Shown: positions 42,504 through 52,060 of the stretch, one piece after another
How positions within the stretch are numbered: the stretch's first letter is position 1
How the letters are laid out: every line of letters begins with the position of its first letter
Source: RGIG1927 sp045546275
GTDB taxonomy: Bacteria > Bacillota > Clostridia > UMGS1883
Direction of reading: 5' to 3'
Assembly: GCA_045546275.1 (NCBI GenBank)
Contig: JAZQCM010000037.1
Location: forward strand, 1-64,000
DNA length: 64,000 nucleotides
Program-made: the position numbers and the translations under genes
The notes under the pieces: generated by a model
Seen by the model: the letters and a program-made list of their open reading frames with translations, nothing else
What the model was told of the DNA's origin: nothing
The model's database searches: none

Positions 42504-44015
42504 TTGCGACTTAATTCAGATGAAATTGCAAGCATCATTAAAAATCAGATAAAAAGCTACTCCGATAAAACAAAGGAAACGGAAACCGGAAGAATTATCG
42601 AAGTAGGTGACGGTATTGCCACCGCAACAGGACTCGAAAACTGTATGGCAAACGAGCTTGTTGAATTTGAAAACGGCGAAAAGGCAATGGCGTTAAACTT
42701 AAATGAGGGCACTGTAAGCCTTTGTATTTTGGGCAGTGATGCTGAAATTAAAGAAGGCAGCAAGGTTAAAAGAACAGGCAGAGTTGTTGAGGTTGGTGTA
42801 GGTGATGCTCTTATTGGTAGAGTTGTTGATGCACTTGGCAACCCCATCGACGGAAAAGGCGAAATTAAATACGAAGCATACCGCCCCATTGAAATGAAGG
42901 CGGCAGGCATTATTGAAAGAAAATCAGTATCTGTACCACTTCAGACAGGTATTAAGGCAATTGACTCCATGATACCCATCGGCCGTGGTCAGCGTGAGCT
43001 TATTGTTGGTGACCGTCAGACAGGTAAAACAGTTATCGCCACCGATACCATTATTAACCAGAAGGGCAAGGGTGTTATTTGTATTTATGTTGCAATCGGA
43101 CAAAAAAAGTCCACTGTTGCACAGATTGTTGAAACACTGGAAAAGAGTGGCGCAATGGACTACACAATTGTTGTGTCCGCAACAGCAAGCGACAGTGCAC
43201 CCCTTCAGTATATTGCTCCTTACTCAGGCTGCAGTATGGGTGAGCATTTTATGTATCAGGGCAAGGATGCACTCATTATTTATGACGACTTGTCAAAGCA
43301 TGCGGTAGCCTACAGAGCAATGAGCCTTCTTATCCGTCGTCCTCCGGGAAGAGAAGCATACCCCGGTGACGTTTTCTACCTTCATTCAAGATTATTGGAA
43401 AGAGCAGCCCGTCTTGCACCCGAATACGGCGGAGGTTCGCTTACAGCACTTCCCATTATTGAAACACAGGCTGGGGACGTATCGGCATACATTCCCACCA
43501 ATGTAATCAGTATTACAGACGGACAGATATTCTTGGAAACAGAATTGTTCCATTCAGGCATTATGCCTGCTGTAAACCCGGGTATCAGTGTGTCACGAGT
43601 AGGTGGCAATGCCCAGATTAAGGCAATGAAGAAGGTTTCGGGTAAGTTAAAGCTTATGTATTCACAGTATCGTGAGCTTCAATCCTTTGCACAGTTTGGC
43701 TCGGATTTGGACGACGACACAAAAATGCGACTTGCTCAGGGCGAAAGAATTGTTGAAGTTTTAAAACAGGGCAGAAACAAGCCTGTGCAGGTTGAGCTTC
43801 AGGTTGTTATTATCTACGCCTGCGTAAACGATTATCTTAAAGATATTCCTGTTCAGTCCGTTTCGGATTTTGAGGAGTTTTTGTTTGAAAATGTTTTGAA
43901 TAACTATCCCAAGCTTATTAATAAAATTGACGAAACAAAGGATATTAACGAAGAAATTGAAAGCATGATAATCGAAGCTATAACCGATAGCAAAAAGAAA
44001 TTCATGAATGCTTGA
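42504..44015 (+). CDS. atpA: ATP synthase subunit alpha
   Basis: A 503-residue F1 subunit with the Walker A motif GDRQTGKT and the arginine-finger region ISVSRVGGNAQIKAMK. I place the start at the TTG at 42504: TTGGAG ends 8 bases before it and the protein then begins RLNSDEIASIIKNQI, the usual N-terminus and length. The frame is open to 42483 and reaches another TTG, but that codon overlaps the atpH stop and would add seven residues not seen in the family. Confidence 0.96.
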   Translation: MRLNSDEIASIIKNQIKSYSDKTKETETGRIIEVGDGIATATGLENCMANELVEFENGEKAMALNLNEGTVSLCILGSDAEIKEGSKVKRTGRVVEVGVGDALIGRVVDALGNPIDGKGEIKYEAYRPIEMKAAGIIERKSVSVPLQTGIKAIDSMIPIGRGQRELIVGDRQTGKTVIATDTIINQKGKGVICIYVAIGQKKSTVAQIVETLEKSGAMDYTIVVSATASDSAPLQYIAPYSGCSMGEHFMYQGKDALIIYDDLSKHAVAYRAMSLLIRRPPGREAYPGDVFYLHSRLLERAARLAPEYGGGSLTALPIIETQAGDVSAYIPTNVISITDGQIFLETELFHSGIMPAVNPGISVSRVGGNAQIKAMKKVSGKLKLMYSQYRELQSFAQFGSDLDDDTKMRLAQGERIVEVLKQGRNKPVQVELQVVIIYACVNDYLKDIPVQSVSDFEEFLFENVLNNYPKLINKIDETKDINEEIESMIIEAITDSKKKFMNA

Positions 44016-44028
44016 TAGGAGGCAAATT

Positions 44029-44865
44029 ATGCCCCAGTCTACAAAAATTATTAAGAACAGAATAAAGAGCGTTGAAGGCACAAAGCAGATTACCAAGGCA
44101 ATGGAGCTTGTTGCCACAAGTAAGCTTCGCCGTGCAAAGGAAAGCATGGAAAATTCACGTCCGTACTTTAATTCTCTCCGCACTCTTGCAGAGGATATTA
44201 TGGCAAACAACACCGATTTTTCATCGCCCTTTTGTAAGGGTGATGAAAATAAGCCCACTTGTCATATTATCATCGCAGGTGACCGAGGCTTGGCGGGTGG
44301 CTACAACGCAAACCTGTTCCGTTCTTTAAAAGTAAACGACGGTGACTATATTGTCCCCGTGGGTAAAAAAGTAGTTGAATATTTCTCAAAGCGTAATGTG
44401 CACATTTTAACCTATGATTATGCCATTGCAGGTGACGTGCGCCTTACTGACTGCAGACATATTGCTTCCCTTGTAGCCGCTGACTACAAACAAGGCAAGT
44501 TCGGAAAAGCGGTAGTGTCTTATACAAAGTTTGTAAACGTGTTGACCTTTGAGCCTGAAACTGACAGCTTGTTGCCCTTTGCACCTGTTGGCGAAAATGG
44601 CGGAAAAAGCCGTGTTCTCACGGTGTATGAGGGTGGGGCGGAAAAGGTGTTTTCGCACCTTATACCCCAGTATATAACCGGCATAATCTACGGTGCAGTT
44701 ACAAGCTCTGTTGCATCCGAATTGTCAAGTCGTCGCAATGCCATGCAGGCGGCAAACAAAAATGCCGACGAAATGATTGCGGATTTGACTCTTAAGTACA
44801 ACCGCTCCAGACAGGCGGCAATAACTCAGGAAATTACTGAGATTGTGGCAGGTAGTGAGAATTGA
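44029..44865 (+). CDS. atpG: ATP synthase subunit gamma
   Basis: The central rotor shaft, 278 residues. The N-terminal coiled helix is KIIKNRIKSVEGTKQITKAM and the C-terminal helix NRSRQAAITQEITEIVAG, both family hallmarks; the Rossmann-like middle has ITSDRGLAGG-type IAGDRGLAGGYN. The ATG at 44029 follows AGGAGG by 7 bases; the frame's earlier ATG at 44008 overlaps the atpA end. Confidence 0.96.
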   Translation: MPQSTKIIKNRIKSVEGTKQITKAMELVATSKLRRAKESMENSRPYFNSLRTLAEDIMANNTDFSSPFCKGDENKPTCHIIIAGDRGLAGGYNANLFRSLKVNDGDYIVPVGKKVVEYFSKRNVHILTYDYAIAGDVRLTDCRHIASLVAADYKQGKFGKAVVSYTKFVNVLTFEPETDSLLPFAPVGENGGKSRVLTVYEGGAEKVFSHLIPQYITGIIYGAVTSSVASELSSRRNAMQAANKNADEMIADLTLKYNRSRQAAITQEITEIVAGSEN

Positions 44866-44884
44866 TTTTGAAGAGGTGATTTAA

Positions 44885-46276
44885 GTGGCAGAAAATACAG
44901 GAAAAGTAATCCGAGTGGAAGGCCCCGTAATCGACGTAAGGTTTGAAAACGGCAATCTTCCTAACCTTAACAATGCCCTTACAGTAAAAATAAAAGACGA
45001 AACCATAACCGTTGAGGTTGCTCAGCACATAGGAGATGACGTTGTACGCTGTATTGCAATGAATTCAACCGACGGTTTGTGCCGTGGTGCTTTAGTTACC
45101 GACACGGGCAGTCCCATAAGTGTTCCTGTGGGAAGATGCACATTGGGCAGAATTTTTAACCTTTTAGGTGACCCCGTTGACAATCAGCCTGCCCCCCAGG
45201 CTGAGGAAAGATGGTCTATCCATCGTCCTGCGCCCAGTTACGAAGAGCAGGAAGGTAGTGCCGGAATTCTTGAAACCGGTATTAAGGTAGTTGACCTTAT
45301 CTGCCCCTATGCAAAGGGCGGTAAAATTGGTCTTTTCGGCGGTGCAGGTGTTGGTAAAACTGTTCTTATTATGGAGCTTATCAACAACGTTGCAAAAGAG
45401 CACGGCGGTCTTAGTGTGTTCAGTGGCGTTGGCGAAAGAACAAGAGAAGGTAACGACTTATATAACGAAATGAAGGAATCGGGCGTTATTGACAAAACCG
45501 CCCTTGTATACGGACAGATGAACGAGCCTCCGGGAGCAAGAATGAGAGTTGCTCTTTCGGGTCTTACAATGGCAGAGTATTTCCGCGACAGAGAAGGTCA
45601 GGACGTGCTTCTTTTCATCGACAACATTTTCCGTTTCACACAGGCAGGTAGTGAGGTTTCTGCGCTTTTAGGCAGAATGCCCTCGGCTGTTGGTTATCAG
45701 CCCACACTTGCAACTGAAATGGGTCAGCTGCAGGAAAGAATTACATCCACAAAAAAGGGTTCCATCACTTCTGTACAGGCGGTTTACGTGCCTGCGGATG
45801 ACCTTACGGACCCTGCTCCCGCAACAACCTTTGCCCATCTTGATGCAACTACTGTTTTGTCAAGAGCAATATCCTCCATGGGCATTTTCCCGGCTGTTGA
45901 CCCTCTTGAATCCACATCAAGAATACTTACTCCCGACGTGGTAGGCGAGGAGCATTACTCTGTTGCAAAGAACGTACAAAAAATCCTCCAGCGTTATAAC
46001 GAACTGCAGGACATTATTGCAATTATGGGTATGGATGAATTGAGCGAAGAAGACAAAATGATTGTTGCAAGAGCAAGAAAGGTGCAAAGATTTCTTTCTC
46101 AGCCCTTCTCTGTTGCAGAGCAGTTTACAGGCATGCAGGGTAAGTACGTGCCTTTGAGCGAAACTATCCGTGGCTTTAAAGAAATTATTGAAGGTAAGTG
46201 TGACGATGTGCCCGAATCAGCATTTTTGTTTGTGGGTACTATTGACGAAGCCAGAGAAAAGGGGAAGAGCAAATGA
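44885..46276 (+). CDS. atpD: ATP synthase subunit beta
   Basis: Catalytic F1 subunit, 463 residues. Walker A is GGAGVGKT, the catalytic Glu sits in GVGERTREGNDL and the DELSEED-equivalent region reads MDELSEEDKM. The start is GTG at 44885 after GAGGTGA. atpC overlaps its end by 4 bp (ATGA). Confidence 0.98.
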   Translation: MAENTGKVIRVEGPVIDVRFENGNLPNLNNALTVKIKDETITVEVAQHIGDDVVRCIAMNSTDGLCRGALVTDTGSPISVPVGRCTLGRIFNLLGDPVDNQPAPQAEERWSIHRPAPSYEEQEGSAGILETGIKVVDLICPYAKGGKIGLFGGAGVGKTVLIMELINNVAKEHGGLSVFSGVGERTREGNDLYNEMKESGVIDKTALVYGQMNEPPGARMRVALSGLTMAEYFRDREGQDVLLFIDNIFRFTQAGSEVSALLGRMPSAVGYQPTLATEMGQLQERITSTKKGSITSVQAVYVPADDLTDPAPATTFAHLDATTVLSRAISSMGIFPAVDPLESTSRILTPDVVGEEHYSVAKNVQKILQRYNELQDIIAIMGMDELSEEDKMIVARARKVQRFLSQPFSVAEQFTGMQGKYVPLSETIRGFKEIIEGKCDDVPESAFLFVGTIDEAREKGKSK

Positions 46277-46671
46277 GCACTTACCATTTGAAAATTGTTA
46301 CCCCAAGTCAGGTAAAGTTTGAGGGCGAAGCTGAAAGCCTTATTGCAAGAACAATTAACGGCGATGTGTGTATTTTAGCCAGGCACACTGAATACATTGC
46401 GCCCCTTACAATCGGTCAGGTAAAGGTTAAATACGAAGCTAATACAAGAAAAGCTTCCATAAGCGGCGGAACGCTGGTTGTAACAGGTGGCGAGGCAACC
46501 CTCGTTGCCGACACCTTTGAGTGGGAAGACGAAATTGACCTTGCAAGAGCTGAAAAGGCAAAGGAAAAAGCCGAAGAAAGAATTGCAAACCATCAGACTG
46601 ATTTTGAACTTAAGGTAGCTGAATTAAAGCTTAAAAGAGCAATTAACAGAATTAAAACAGGCACTCGTTGA
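46273..46671 (+). CDS. atpC: ATP synthase subunit epsilon
   Basis: A 132-residue rotor subunit with an N-terminal beta-sandwich (YHLKIVTPSQVKFEGEAESL) and a C-terminal helical pair (ARAEKAKEKAEERIANHQ) that regulates ATP hydrolysis in the family. It is the last gene of the operon; the terminator stem overlaps its stop. Confidence 0.95.
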   Translation: MSTYHLKIVTPSQVKFEGEAESLIARTINGDVCILARHTEYIAPLTIGQVKVKYEANTRKASISGGTLVVTGGEATLVADTFEWEDEIDLARAEKAKEKAEERIANHQTDFELKVAELKLKRAINRIKTGTR

Positions 46672-46684
46672 GTGCCTGTTTTTT
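46658..46684 (+). terminator. Intrinsic terminator of the ATP synthase operon
   Basis: A 9-bp stem CAGGCACTC (46658-46666) and GAGTGCCTG (46670-46678) followed by TTTTTT; it begins within the last atpC codons. Confidence 0.88.
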
Positions 46685-46689
46685 GTTAA

Positions 46690-47586
46690 TCAATACCCAA
46701 AATAAGTTTTGCAATACTCGTCAACCTTTTCGTATAACGCCTTTCTCGTGTCGGGGTCGGAAATAAGAAAATGGTTGGAGTTATCAAAGCTAAAGCAAGC
46801 ATTTTTAACATTATGCTCTTTAAGCTTTGCAAAGGTTATGGTTTTATTTTTTGTCGGAACAATTCCATCCTTGCCGTCACCTGCATAACCGCATATTGTT
46901 GGGATGGAGTTTTTATTAATATAAAAAGTAGGTGAAACCGCATTTATTTTGTCCTGAAGGCTTTTGCTTTGGTCGGAATTTACTCCATATAAAAGTGTTG
47001 CCAGTCCGGGACCTGTGTTTTCATCATAATCCCATTCATTCCAGGTGTTGGAGTTAAAATCGGAGGGGCCTGCCATGTTCACAACAAATGCAAGGGGGAT
47101 TGAGGATTTTTCAGGGTACGCATAGGAAAAAAGGGTTGCAAGGTGAGCACCTGAAGAATAACCGTGAAGTGCCAGCTTTTCTACGTTGTAGCCTTTTTCG
47201 CTACAAAAGCTTTTCAGCTTTTCTATGGCTGAAGAAATGTCGTCCATGTTGGAGTTTATTGCGTTGTTGTTATCAATGTAGTGGTAATTGATTGTGGCGG
47301 TAACATAGCCTTTTTCCACATATTTTTTGCAAAGATATGCCTCGGAGGATTTGTCGCCACTGGTCCAACTGCCACCATGGATAAATATAAGTGCACCGAA
47401 GCTTTTTGCTGTAGTGTCCTTTTTGGGGAGATATATGTCCATTTTGTTGCGTTCAAAATCGCCGTAGGAAATATCGGTATGAACGCTTGCCTCGGTGGCT
47501 GTGTCGTTACCTGAAATTGGCGTTGTAACAGGTGTTAATGAAAAGACTGTAACAAATAAAGATGCTAAAAGTGTAAAAATTTTCAT
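46690..47586 (-). CDS. Secreted alpha/beta-hydrolase (esterase/lipase-like)
   Basis: A 298-residue hydrolase with a signal peptide (KIFTLLASLFVTVFSLTPV). The oxyanion motif HGGSW, the nucleophile elbow GYSSG, an Asp in GDGKDGIVP and His in NSNHFLI form the expected triad. The layout is that of the BD-FAE/carboxylesterase type that often deacylates plant polysaccharides. The start at 47586 follows AGGAGG; the longer frame adds seven residues. It is convergent with the ATP synthase operon. The polysaccharide role fits the GH43 genes but is inference. Confidence 0.86.
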   Translation of the reverse strand: MKIFTLLASLFVTVFSLTPVTTPISGNDTATEASVHTDISYGDFERNKMDIYLPKKDTTAKSFGALIFIHGGSWTSGDKSSEAYLCKKYVEKGYVTATINYHYIDNNNAINSNMDDISSAIEKLKSFCSEKGYNVEKLALHGYSSGAHLATLFSYAYPEKSSIPLAFVVNMAGPSDFNSNTWNEWDYDENTGPGLATLLYGVNSDQSKSLQDKINAVSPTFYINKNSIPTICGYAGDGKDGIVPTKNKTITFAKLKEHNVKNACFSFDNSNHFLISDPDTRKALYEKVDEYCKTYFGY

Positions 47587-47698
47587 AAAAAAACCTCCTA
47601 AATCCATTTAAAGTATACGCTTAACAAAGGAAAAAGTCAATAAAAAAGGGAAAATATGGCTTTGCAATAAAAAAATAATAAAATTCGCAAAAATAGTA

Positions 47699-47727
47699 TT
47701 GATTATCATTTTTATTTGTGCTATAAT
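47699..47727 (+). promoter_or_regulatory. Promoter of the DUF523 gene
   Basis: TTGATT (47699-47704), 17-bp spacer, TATAAT (47722-47727), 21 bp before the GTG start. Confidence 0.72.
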
Positions 47728-47748
47728 CAAATCAAGGAGGTGGTATAG

Positions 47749-48201
47749 GTGGACAATGTGTTGATAAGTGCATGCCTTTTAGGTGTAGCCTGTAGGTATG
47801 ACGGGCAAAGTAAGCCTTACGACTTGGGGAATCTTAAAGAAAATTTTAATCTGATTCCTTTTTGTCCCGAAATCTACGGAGGATTACCTACTCCAAGACC
47901 GCCCGGTGAAATACAGGGCGACAGAGTTATGAATGTAAAAGGCGAGGATGTAACCAATCAGTACCTAAAGGGTGCAGAGGAAGCATTGAGGCTGGCAAAG
48001 CTTTTTAATGTTAAATTTGCCCTGCTTAAGGAAAAAAGCCCATCCTGCGGAAAAGAACGTATTTATGACGGCACTTTTTCAAAAACTCTTACAAATGGAG
48101 ACGGTGTGACGGCCGGTCTTTTAAAAAGAGCTGGTCTTCAGGTTTTCGGAGAGAGCGAACTGGAAAAAATATTTACTAAAACTAAAGAAAAGCCTCGATA
48201 A
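47749..48201 (+). CDS. DUF523 family protein
   Basis: A 150-residue protein of unknown function. The family pattern is clear: ISACLLGVACRYDG at the N-terminus, CPEIYGGLPTPRPP, and KEKSPSCG with conserved cysteines that suggest metal or Fe-S binding. Start is GTG at 47749, 8 bases after AAGGAGG. It stands alone before pflB; a weak terminator overlaps its last codons. Confidence 0.85.
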   Translation: MDNVLISACLLGVACRYDGQSKPYDLGNLKENFNLIPFCPEIYGGLPTPRPPGEIQGDRVMNVKGEDVTNQYLKGAEEALRLAKLFNVKFALLKEKSPSCGKERIYDGTFSKTLTNGDGVTAGLLKRAGLQVFGESELEKIFTKTKEKPR

Positions 48202-48225
48202 AAGCATTGACGAGGCAAGTTTTTT
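48192..48225 (+). terminator. Weak terminator after the DUF523 gene
   Basis: Stem GCCTCG (48192-48197) and CGAGGC (48211-48216), 13-base loop, followed by AAGTTTTTT. The 5' arm is in the last codons of the gene, and the pflB -35 box lies in the loop and 3' arm. Confidence 0.55.
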
Positions 48226-48235
48226 GAGGTATAAT
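48207..48235 (+). promoter_or_regulatory. Promoter of pflB-pflA
   Basis: TTGACG (48207-48212), 17-bp spacer, TATAAT (48230-48235), 71 bp before the pflB start, giving a leader of about 65 nt. Confidence 0.8.
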
Positions 48236-48306
48236 AACCTATGGTGACGAAATAGTTGCCCAAAAGTTATATTTAATTTTTTTATCATAGACAGGAGGTA
48301 ATTAAC

Positions 48307-50562
48307 ATGACAGATTTTAAGGCATGGGAAGGTTTTGATGGCCGTATTTGGAAGTTGGAAGTTAACGTACGTGACTTCATCCAGAAGAACTACACACCTT
48401 ATGATGGTGACTCTTCTTTCCTCGAAGGCCCCACAGATGCAACTAACAAGCTTTGGGGAAGACTTTCCGAATTACAGAAGGAAGAAAGAGCAAACGGTGG
48501 CGTACTTGACATGGAAACAGAAAAGGTAGCTACCCTCACAGCATATGGCCCCGGCTATATTGACGAATCCATGAAGGATTTGGAAAAGATTGTTGGTCTT
48601 CAGACTGATAAGCCCTTAAAGAGAGCATTTATGCCCTTCGGCGGTATCAACATGGCTGTAAAGGCTTGCGAAACAAACGGATACACACCTAACCCCGAAC
48701 TTCAGAAGATTTTCACAGAATATTGTCGCACTCACAACCAGGCAGTATTTGATGTATACACACCTGAAATGAGAGCTGCAAGAAGTAATAAAATTATTAC
48801 AGGTCTTCCCGATGCATACGGCAGAGGCCGTATTGTAGGTGACTATCGTAGAGTTGCTCTTTACGGTATCGATTTCCTTATTGCTGAAAAGCAGAAGGAC
48901 ATGGTTGCCTGCGGCGAAAGCAGCATGCGTGACAGCGTTATCCGTGCAAGAGAAGAAGTTGCTATGCAGATTAAGGCACTTAAGGACATGAAGGTTATGG
49001 CTGCAGCTTACGGCTATGACATTTCTCAGCCTGCTACAAATGCACATGAAGCTGTTCAGTGGCTTTACTTTGGTTATCTTGCAGCTATCAAAACACAGAA
49101 CGGCGCTGCAATGAGTGTTGGTAGAGTTTCCACATTCCTTGATATTTATATTAAGAGAGATATGGATGCAGGTATTCTTACAGAACAGGAAGCACAGGAA
49201 CTTATCGACCATTTCGTAATGAAGCTCAGAATGGTTAAGTTCGCTCGTACTCCCGAATACAACCAGCTCTTCACAGGTGACCCCGTTTGGGCAACACTTG
49301 AAGTTGGTGGTATCGGCATGGACGGTAGAAGCATGGTTACAAAGACTGACTATCGTTTCCTCCGTACTCTTGAAAACATGGGTCCTGCTCCCGAACCTAA
49401 CCTTACAATTCTCTACTCTTCTGCACTTCCTGAAAACTTCAAGAAATACACAAGTGAAATTTCTATCAGAACAAGCTCTGTTCAGTACGAAAACGACGAT
49501 GTTATGAAGCCCATCTGGGGTGACGACTACTCCATCTGCTGCTGCGTATCTGCTACACAGACAGGTAAGGAAATGCAGTTCTTCGGTGCGAGAGCAAACC
49601 TTGCTAAGTGTCTTCTTTACGCTATCAACGGTGGTGTTGACGCTAAGACATTAAAGCAGGTAGGTCCTGCTTATAAGCCCATCACAAGCGAATACCTTGA
49701 TTATGATGAAGTAATCGAAAAGTATGTTGCTATGATGGAATGGCTTGCTAAATTGTATGTACATACACTTAACGCAATCCACTACATGCATGATAAGTAT
49801 TACTATGAAGCAGCTGAAATGGCTCTCATTGATACAGAAGTAAAGAGAAGTTTCGCTACAGGTATTGCAGGTTTCTCTCACGTTGTTGACTCTCTTTCTG
49901 CTATTAAGTATGCAAAGGTTAAGGTTATCCGTGATGAAGAATCCGGCGTAGCTAAGCACTTCGAAATCGAAGGCGAATTCCCCAAGTATGGTAACGATGA
50001 TGACCGTGCTGACGATATCGCTATCTGGCTTCTCAGAACATTTATGGAAAAGATTAAGAAGCATCACACATATCGTGAAAGTGAACCTTCCACATCTATC
50101 CTTACAATTACAAGTAACGTAGTTTATGGTAAGGCTACTGCAGACATGCCCAACGGCAGAAAAGCAGGCGAACCTCTTTCTCCCGGTGCGAACCCCGCTT
50201 ACGGTGCAGAACAGAACGGTCTTCTTGCTTCTCTTAACTCCGTTGCTAAGCTTCCTTACCACTGGGCTCTTGACGGTATTTCCAATACACAGACAATCAA
50301 CCCTGCTGCATTGGGTGCTGACGAAAAGGAACAGACAGAAAAGCTCATTCAGATTCTTGACGGTTACTTTGACCAGGGTGCTCACCACGTTAATATTAAC
50401 GTATTCGGCACAGATAAGCTTATCGACGCTATGGAACATCCCGAAAAGGAAGAATATGCAAACTTCACAATTCGTGTATCCGGCTACGCTGTAAAGTTTA
50501 TCGACCTTACAAAGGAACAGCAGCTTGACGTTATCGCAAGAACTTGCCATGACAGACTGTAA
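48307..50562 (+). CDS. pflB: Formate C-acetyltransferase (pyruvate formate-lyase)
   Basis: Glycyl-radical enzyme turning pyruvate and CoA into acetyl-CoA and formate; 751 residues, the family length. The catalytic cysteines are in CCCVSAT (Cys412-Cys413, with an extra Cys411) and the radical glycine is Gly726 in RVSGYAV near the C-terminus. AGGAGGT precedes the ATG. Codon use is strongly biased (GGT, CTT, AAG), consistent with high expression. The activase gene overlaps its 3' end. Confidence 0.98.
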   Translation: MTDFKAWEGFDGRIWKLEVNVRDFIQKNYTPYDGDSSFLEGPTDATNKLWGRLSELQKEERANGGVLDMETEKVATLTAYGPGYIDESMKDLEKIVGLQTDKPLKRAFMPFGGINMAVKACETNGYTPNPELQKIFTEYCRTHNQAVFDVYTPEMRAARSNKIITGLPDAYGRGRIVGDYRRVALYGIDFLIAEKQKDMVACGESSMRDSVIRAREEVAMQIKALKDMKVMAAAYGYDISQPATNAHEAVQWLYFGYLAAIKTQNGAAMSVGRVSTFLDIYIKRDMDAGILTEQEAQELIDHFVMKLRMVKFARTPEYNQLFTGDPVWATLEVGGIGMDGRSMVTKTDYRFLRTLENMGPAPEPNLTILYSSALPENFKKYTSEISIRTSSVQYENDDVMKPIWGDDYSICCCVSATQTGKEMQFFGARANLAKCLLYAINGGVDAKTLKQVGPAYKPITSEYLDYDEVIEKYVAMMEWLAKLYVHTLNAIHYMHDKYYYEAAEMALIDTEVKRSFATGIAGFSHVVDSLSAIKYAKVKVIRDEESGVAKHFEIEGEFPKYGNDDDRADDIAIWLLRTFMEKIKKHHTYRESEPSTSILTITSNVVYGKATADMPNGRKAGEPLSPGANPAYGAEQNGLLASLNSVAKLPYHWALDGISNTQTINPAALGADEKEQTEKLIQILDGYFDQGAHHVNINVFGTDKLIDAMEHPEKEEYANFTIRVSGYAVKFIDLTKEQQLDVIARTCHDRL

Positions 50563-51310
50563 GATTAAAGGTCTTGTTCATGCTCATGAAACATTCGGGG
50601 CCGTTGACGGCCCCGGTGTTCGTTATGTGGTGTTTTTACAGGGCTGTGCAATGCGCTGTATGTATTGCCACAATCCCGAAACATGGGCAATGGGCAACGG
50701 CGAATGGAAAGCGGAGGAATGGGATGCAAAGTCCCTTTTCGACAAGGTTTATAAGTACAAAACCTACTGGGGAAAAAACCTGGAAAAGGGTGGCATTACC
50801 GTTTCGGGTGGCGAACCCTTACTCCAGATTGATTTTGTAATTGAGTTTTTCAAGCTTGCTAAGGCGAAAGGCGTGCACACTGCACTTGACACATCGGCTC
50901 AGCCTTTTAAAATGGATGAAGAATATCTTGCAAAGTTTGACGAGCTTATGAAGTACACTGATTTGGTTATGCTTGACTTAAAGGCGTACGATAACGAGCT
51001 TCATAAACGCGTTACAGGCTTTTCAAATGAAAACATCTTTCAAATGGCAAAGTATTTGTCCGACAAAGGAAAGCCCATGTGGATAAGACGTGTTCTTGTG
51101 CCCGGATTGACCGACGGCGAGGATGAGCTTAAAAACCTTGGAGCATTTATTAAAGAATTAAAGACTGTTGAAAAGGTTGAGCTACTTCCTTATCACACTT
51201 TAGGTCTTTTTAAGTGGAAAAAGCTTGGCATTGATTATCCTCTTGAAGGTGTGAGAACACCCACAAAGGAAGAAATTCAAAAGGCTAAGGAATTACTTGG
51301 AATTCAATAA
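50549..51310 (+). CDS. pflA: Pyruvate formate-lyase-activating enzyme
   Basis: Radical-SAM activase, 253 residues, that installs the glycyl radical on PflB. The cluster motif is GCAMRCMYCHNPETW, then TVSGGEPLLQ and DLKAYDNELHKRVTG. The start is the ATG at 50549, 14 bp inside pflB; the frame opens at 50525 without a better start. A terminator follows. Confidence 0.97.
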   Translation: MTDCKIKGLVHAHETFGAVDGPGVRYVVFLQGCAMRCMYCHNPETWAMGNGEWKAEEWDAKSLFDKVYKYKTYWGKNLEKGGITVSGGEPLLQIDFVIEFFKLAKAKGVHTALDTSAQPFKMDEEYLAKFDELMKYTDLVMLDLKAYDNELHKRVTGFSNENIFQMAKYLSDKGKPMWIRRVLVPGLTDGEDELKNLGAFIKELKTVEKVELLPYHTLGLFKWKKLGIDYPLEGVRTPTKEEIQKAKELLGIQ

Positions 51311-51313
51311 TTT

Positions 51314-51344
51314 AAAGCGGTTACATCTTGTAACCGCTTTTTTT
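51314..51344 (+). terminator. Intrinsic terminator of pflBA
   Basis: A 12-bp stem AAAGCGGTTACA (51314-51325) and TGTAACCGCTTT (51329-51340), loop TCT, then TTTT. Confidence 0.88.
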
Positions 51345-51356
51345 GTGTGGTATAAT
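51328..51356 (+). promoter_or_regulatory. Candidate promoter of the ccdA gene
   Basis: TTGTAA (51328-51333), 17-bp spacer, TATAAT (51351-51356), 35 bp before the ATG. The -35 lies in the 3' arm of the pflA terminator. Confidence 0.6.
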
Positions 51357-51391
51357 AAAAAGCGAAAAAATAAAATAATTAAGGAGTAAAT

Positions 51392-52051
51392 ATGGTATAC
51401 TTTATTTCGTTTTTAGAGGGGATAATAACCTTTATTTCGCCTTGTATGTTGCCCATGCTTCCTGTGTATATTTCCTATTTTGCAGGTGGCGACAATAATA
51501 AGAACAAGGTTTTAAAAAACGCTCTTGGGTTTGTAATGGGCTTTACCTTTGTTTTTATCTTAATGGGTGCCTTTGCAGGCACGGTAGGGGGCTTACTGCA
51601 AAAATACAGCACTTGGGTGAATATTGTTACAGGAATTGTGGTTGTATTTTTCGGATTAAACTTTATCGGCGTATTCAAGCTTAATATTTTCAAAGGCATA
51701 AACAGCTCAGTTAATAATAGAAACCTTGGCTTTTTTTCTTCCTTTTTGTTCGGCGTGGTGTTTTCGGTAGGCTGGACACCTTGTGTTGGTGCGTTTTTAG
51801 GGTCAGCGCTTATGATGGCTTCTCAGCAGGGAACGGTTTTAAAGGGCATTATAATGCTTTTAATCTATTCTCTTGGTTTGGGAATCCCCTTTGTGGTAAG
51901 TGCACTTCTTATTGACAAATTAAAAAGCACCTTTAACTTTATAAAGCGAAACTACACCGTTATAAACTATATTTCAGGTGCTTTGTTAATTGTTGTAGGT
52001 ATGCTGATGATGACAGGCTTTTTAGGTAAATATCTTGCATTTTTAGGGTAG
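51392..52051 (+). CDS. ccdA: CcdA/DsbD-family thiol-disulfide electron carrier
   Basis: A 219-residue membrane protein with six helices that passes electrons from cytoplasmic thioredoxin across the membrane. The conserved cysteine motifs are SPCMLPMLP in the first helix and WTPCVGAFLG in the fourth. AAGGAG precedes the ATG. It is followed 9 bp later by a TlpA-like thioredoxin, its likely redox partner. Confidence 0.93.
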   Translation: MVYFISFLEGIITFISPCMLPMLPVYISYFAGGDNNKNKVLKNALGFVMGFTFVFILMGAFAGTVGGLLQKYSTWVNIVTGIVVVFFGLNFIGVFKLNIFKGINSSVNNRNLGFFSSFLFGVVFSVGWTPCVGAFLGSALMMASQQGTVLKGIIMLLIYSLGLGIPFVVSALLIDKLKSTFNFIKRNYTVINYISGALLIVVGMLMMTGFLGKYLAFLG

Positions 52052-52060
52052 GGTGATACA

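Noticed and set aside
48616..50550. Long minus-strand frames across pflB
   Set aside because: They mirror a highly codon-biased gene and have no start signals or recognisable domains.
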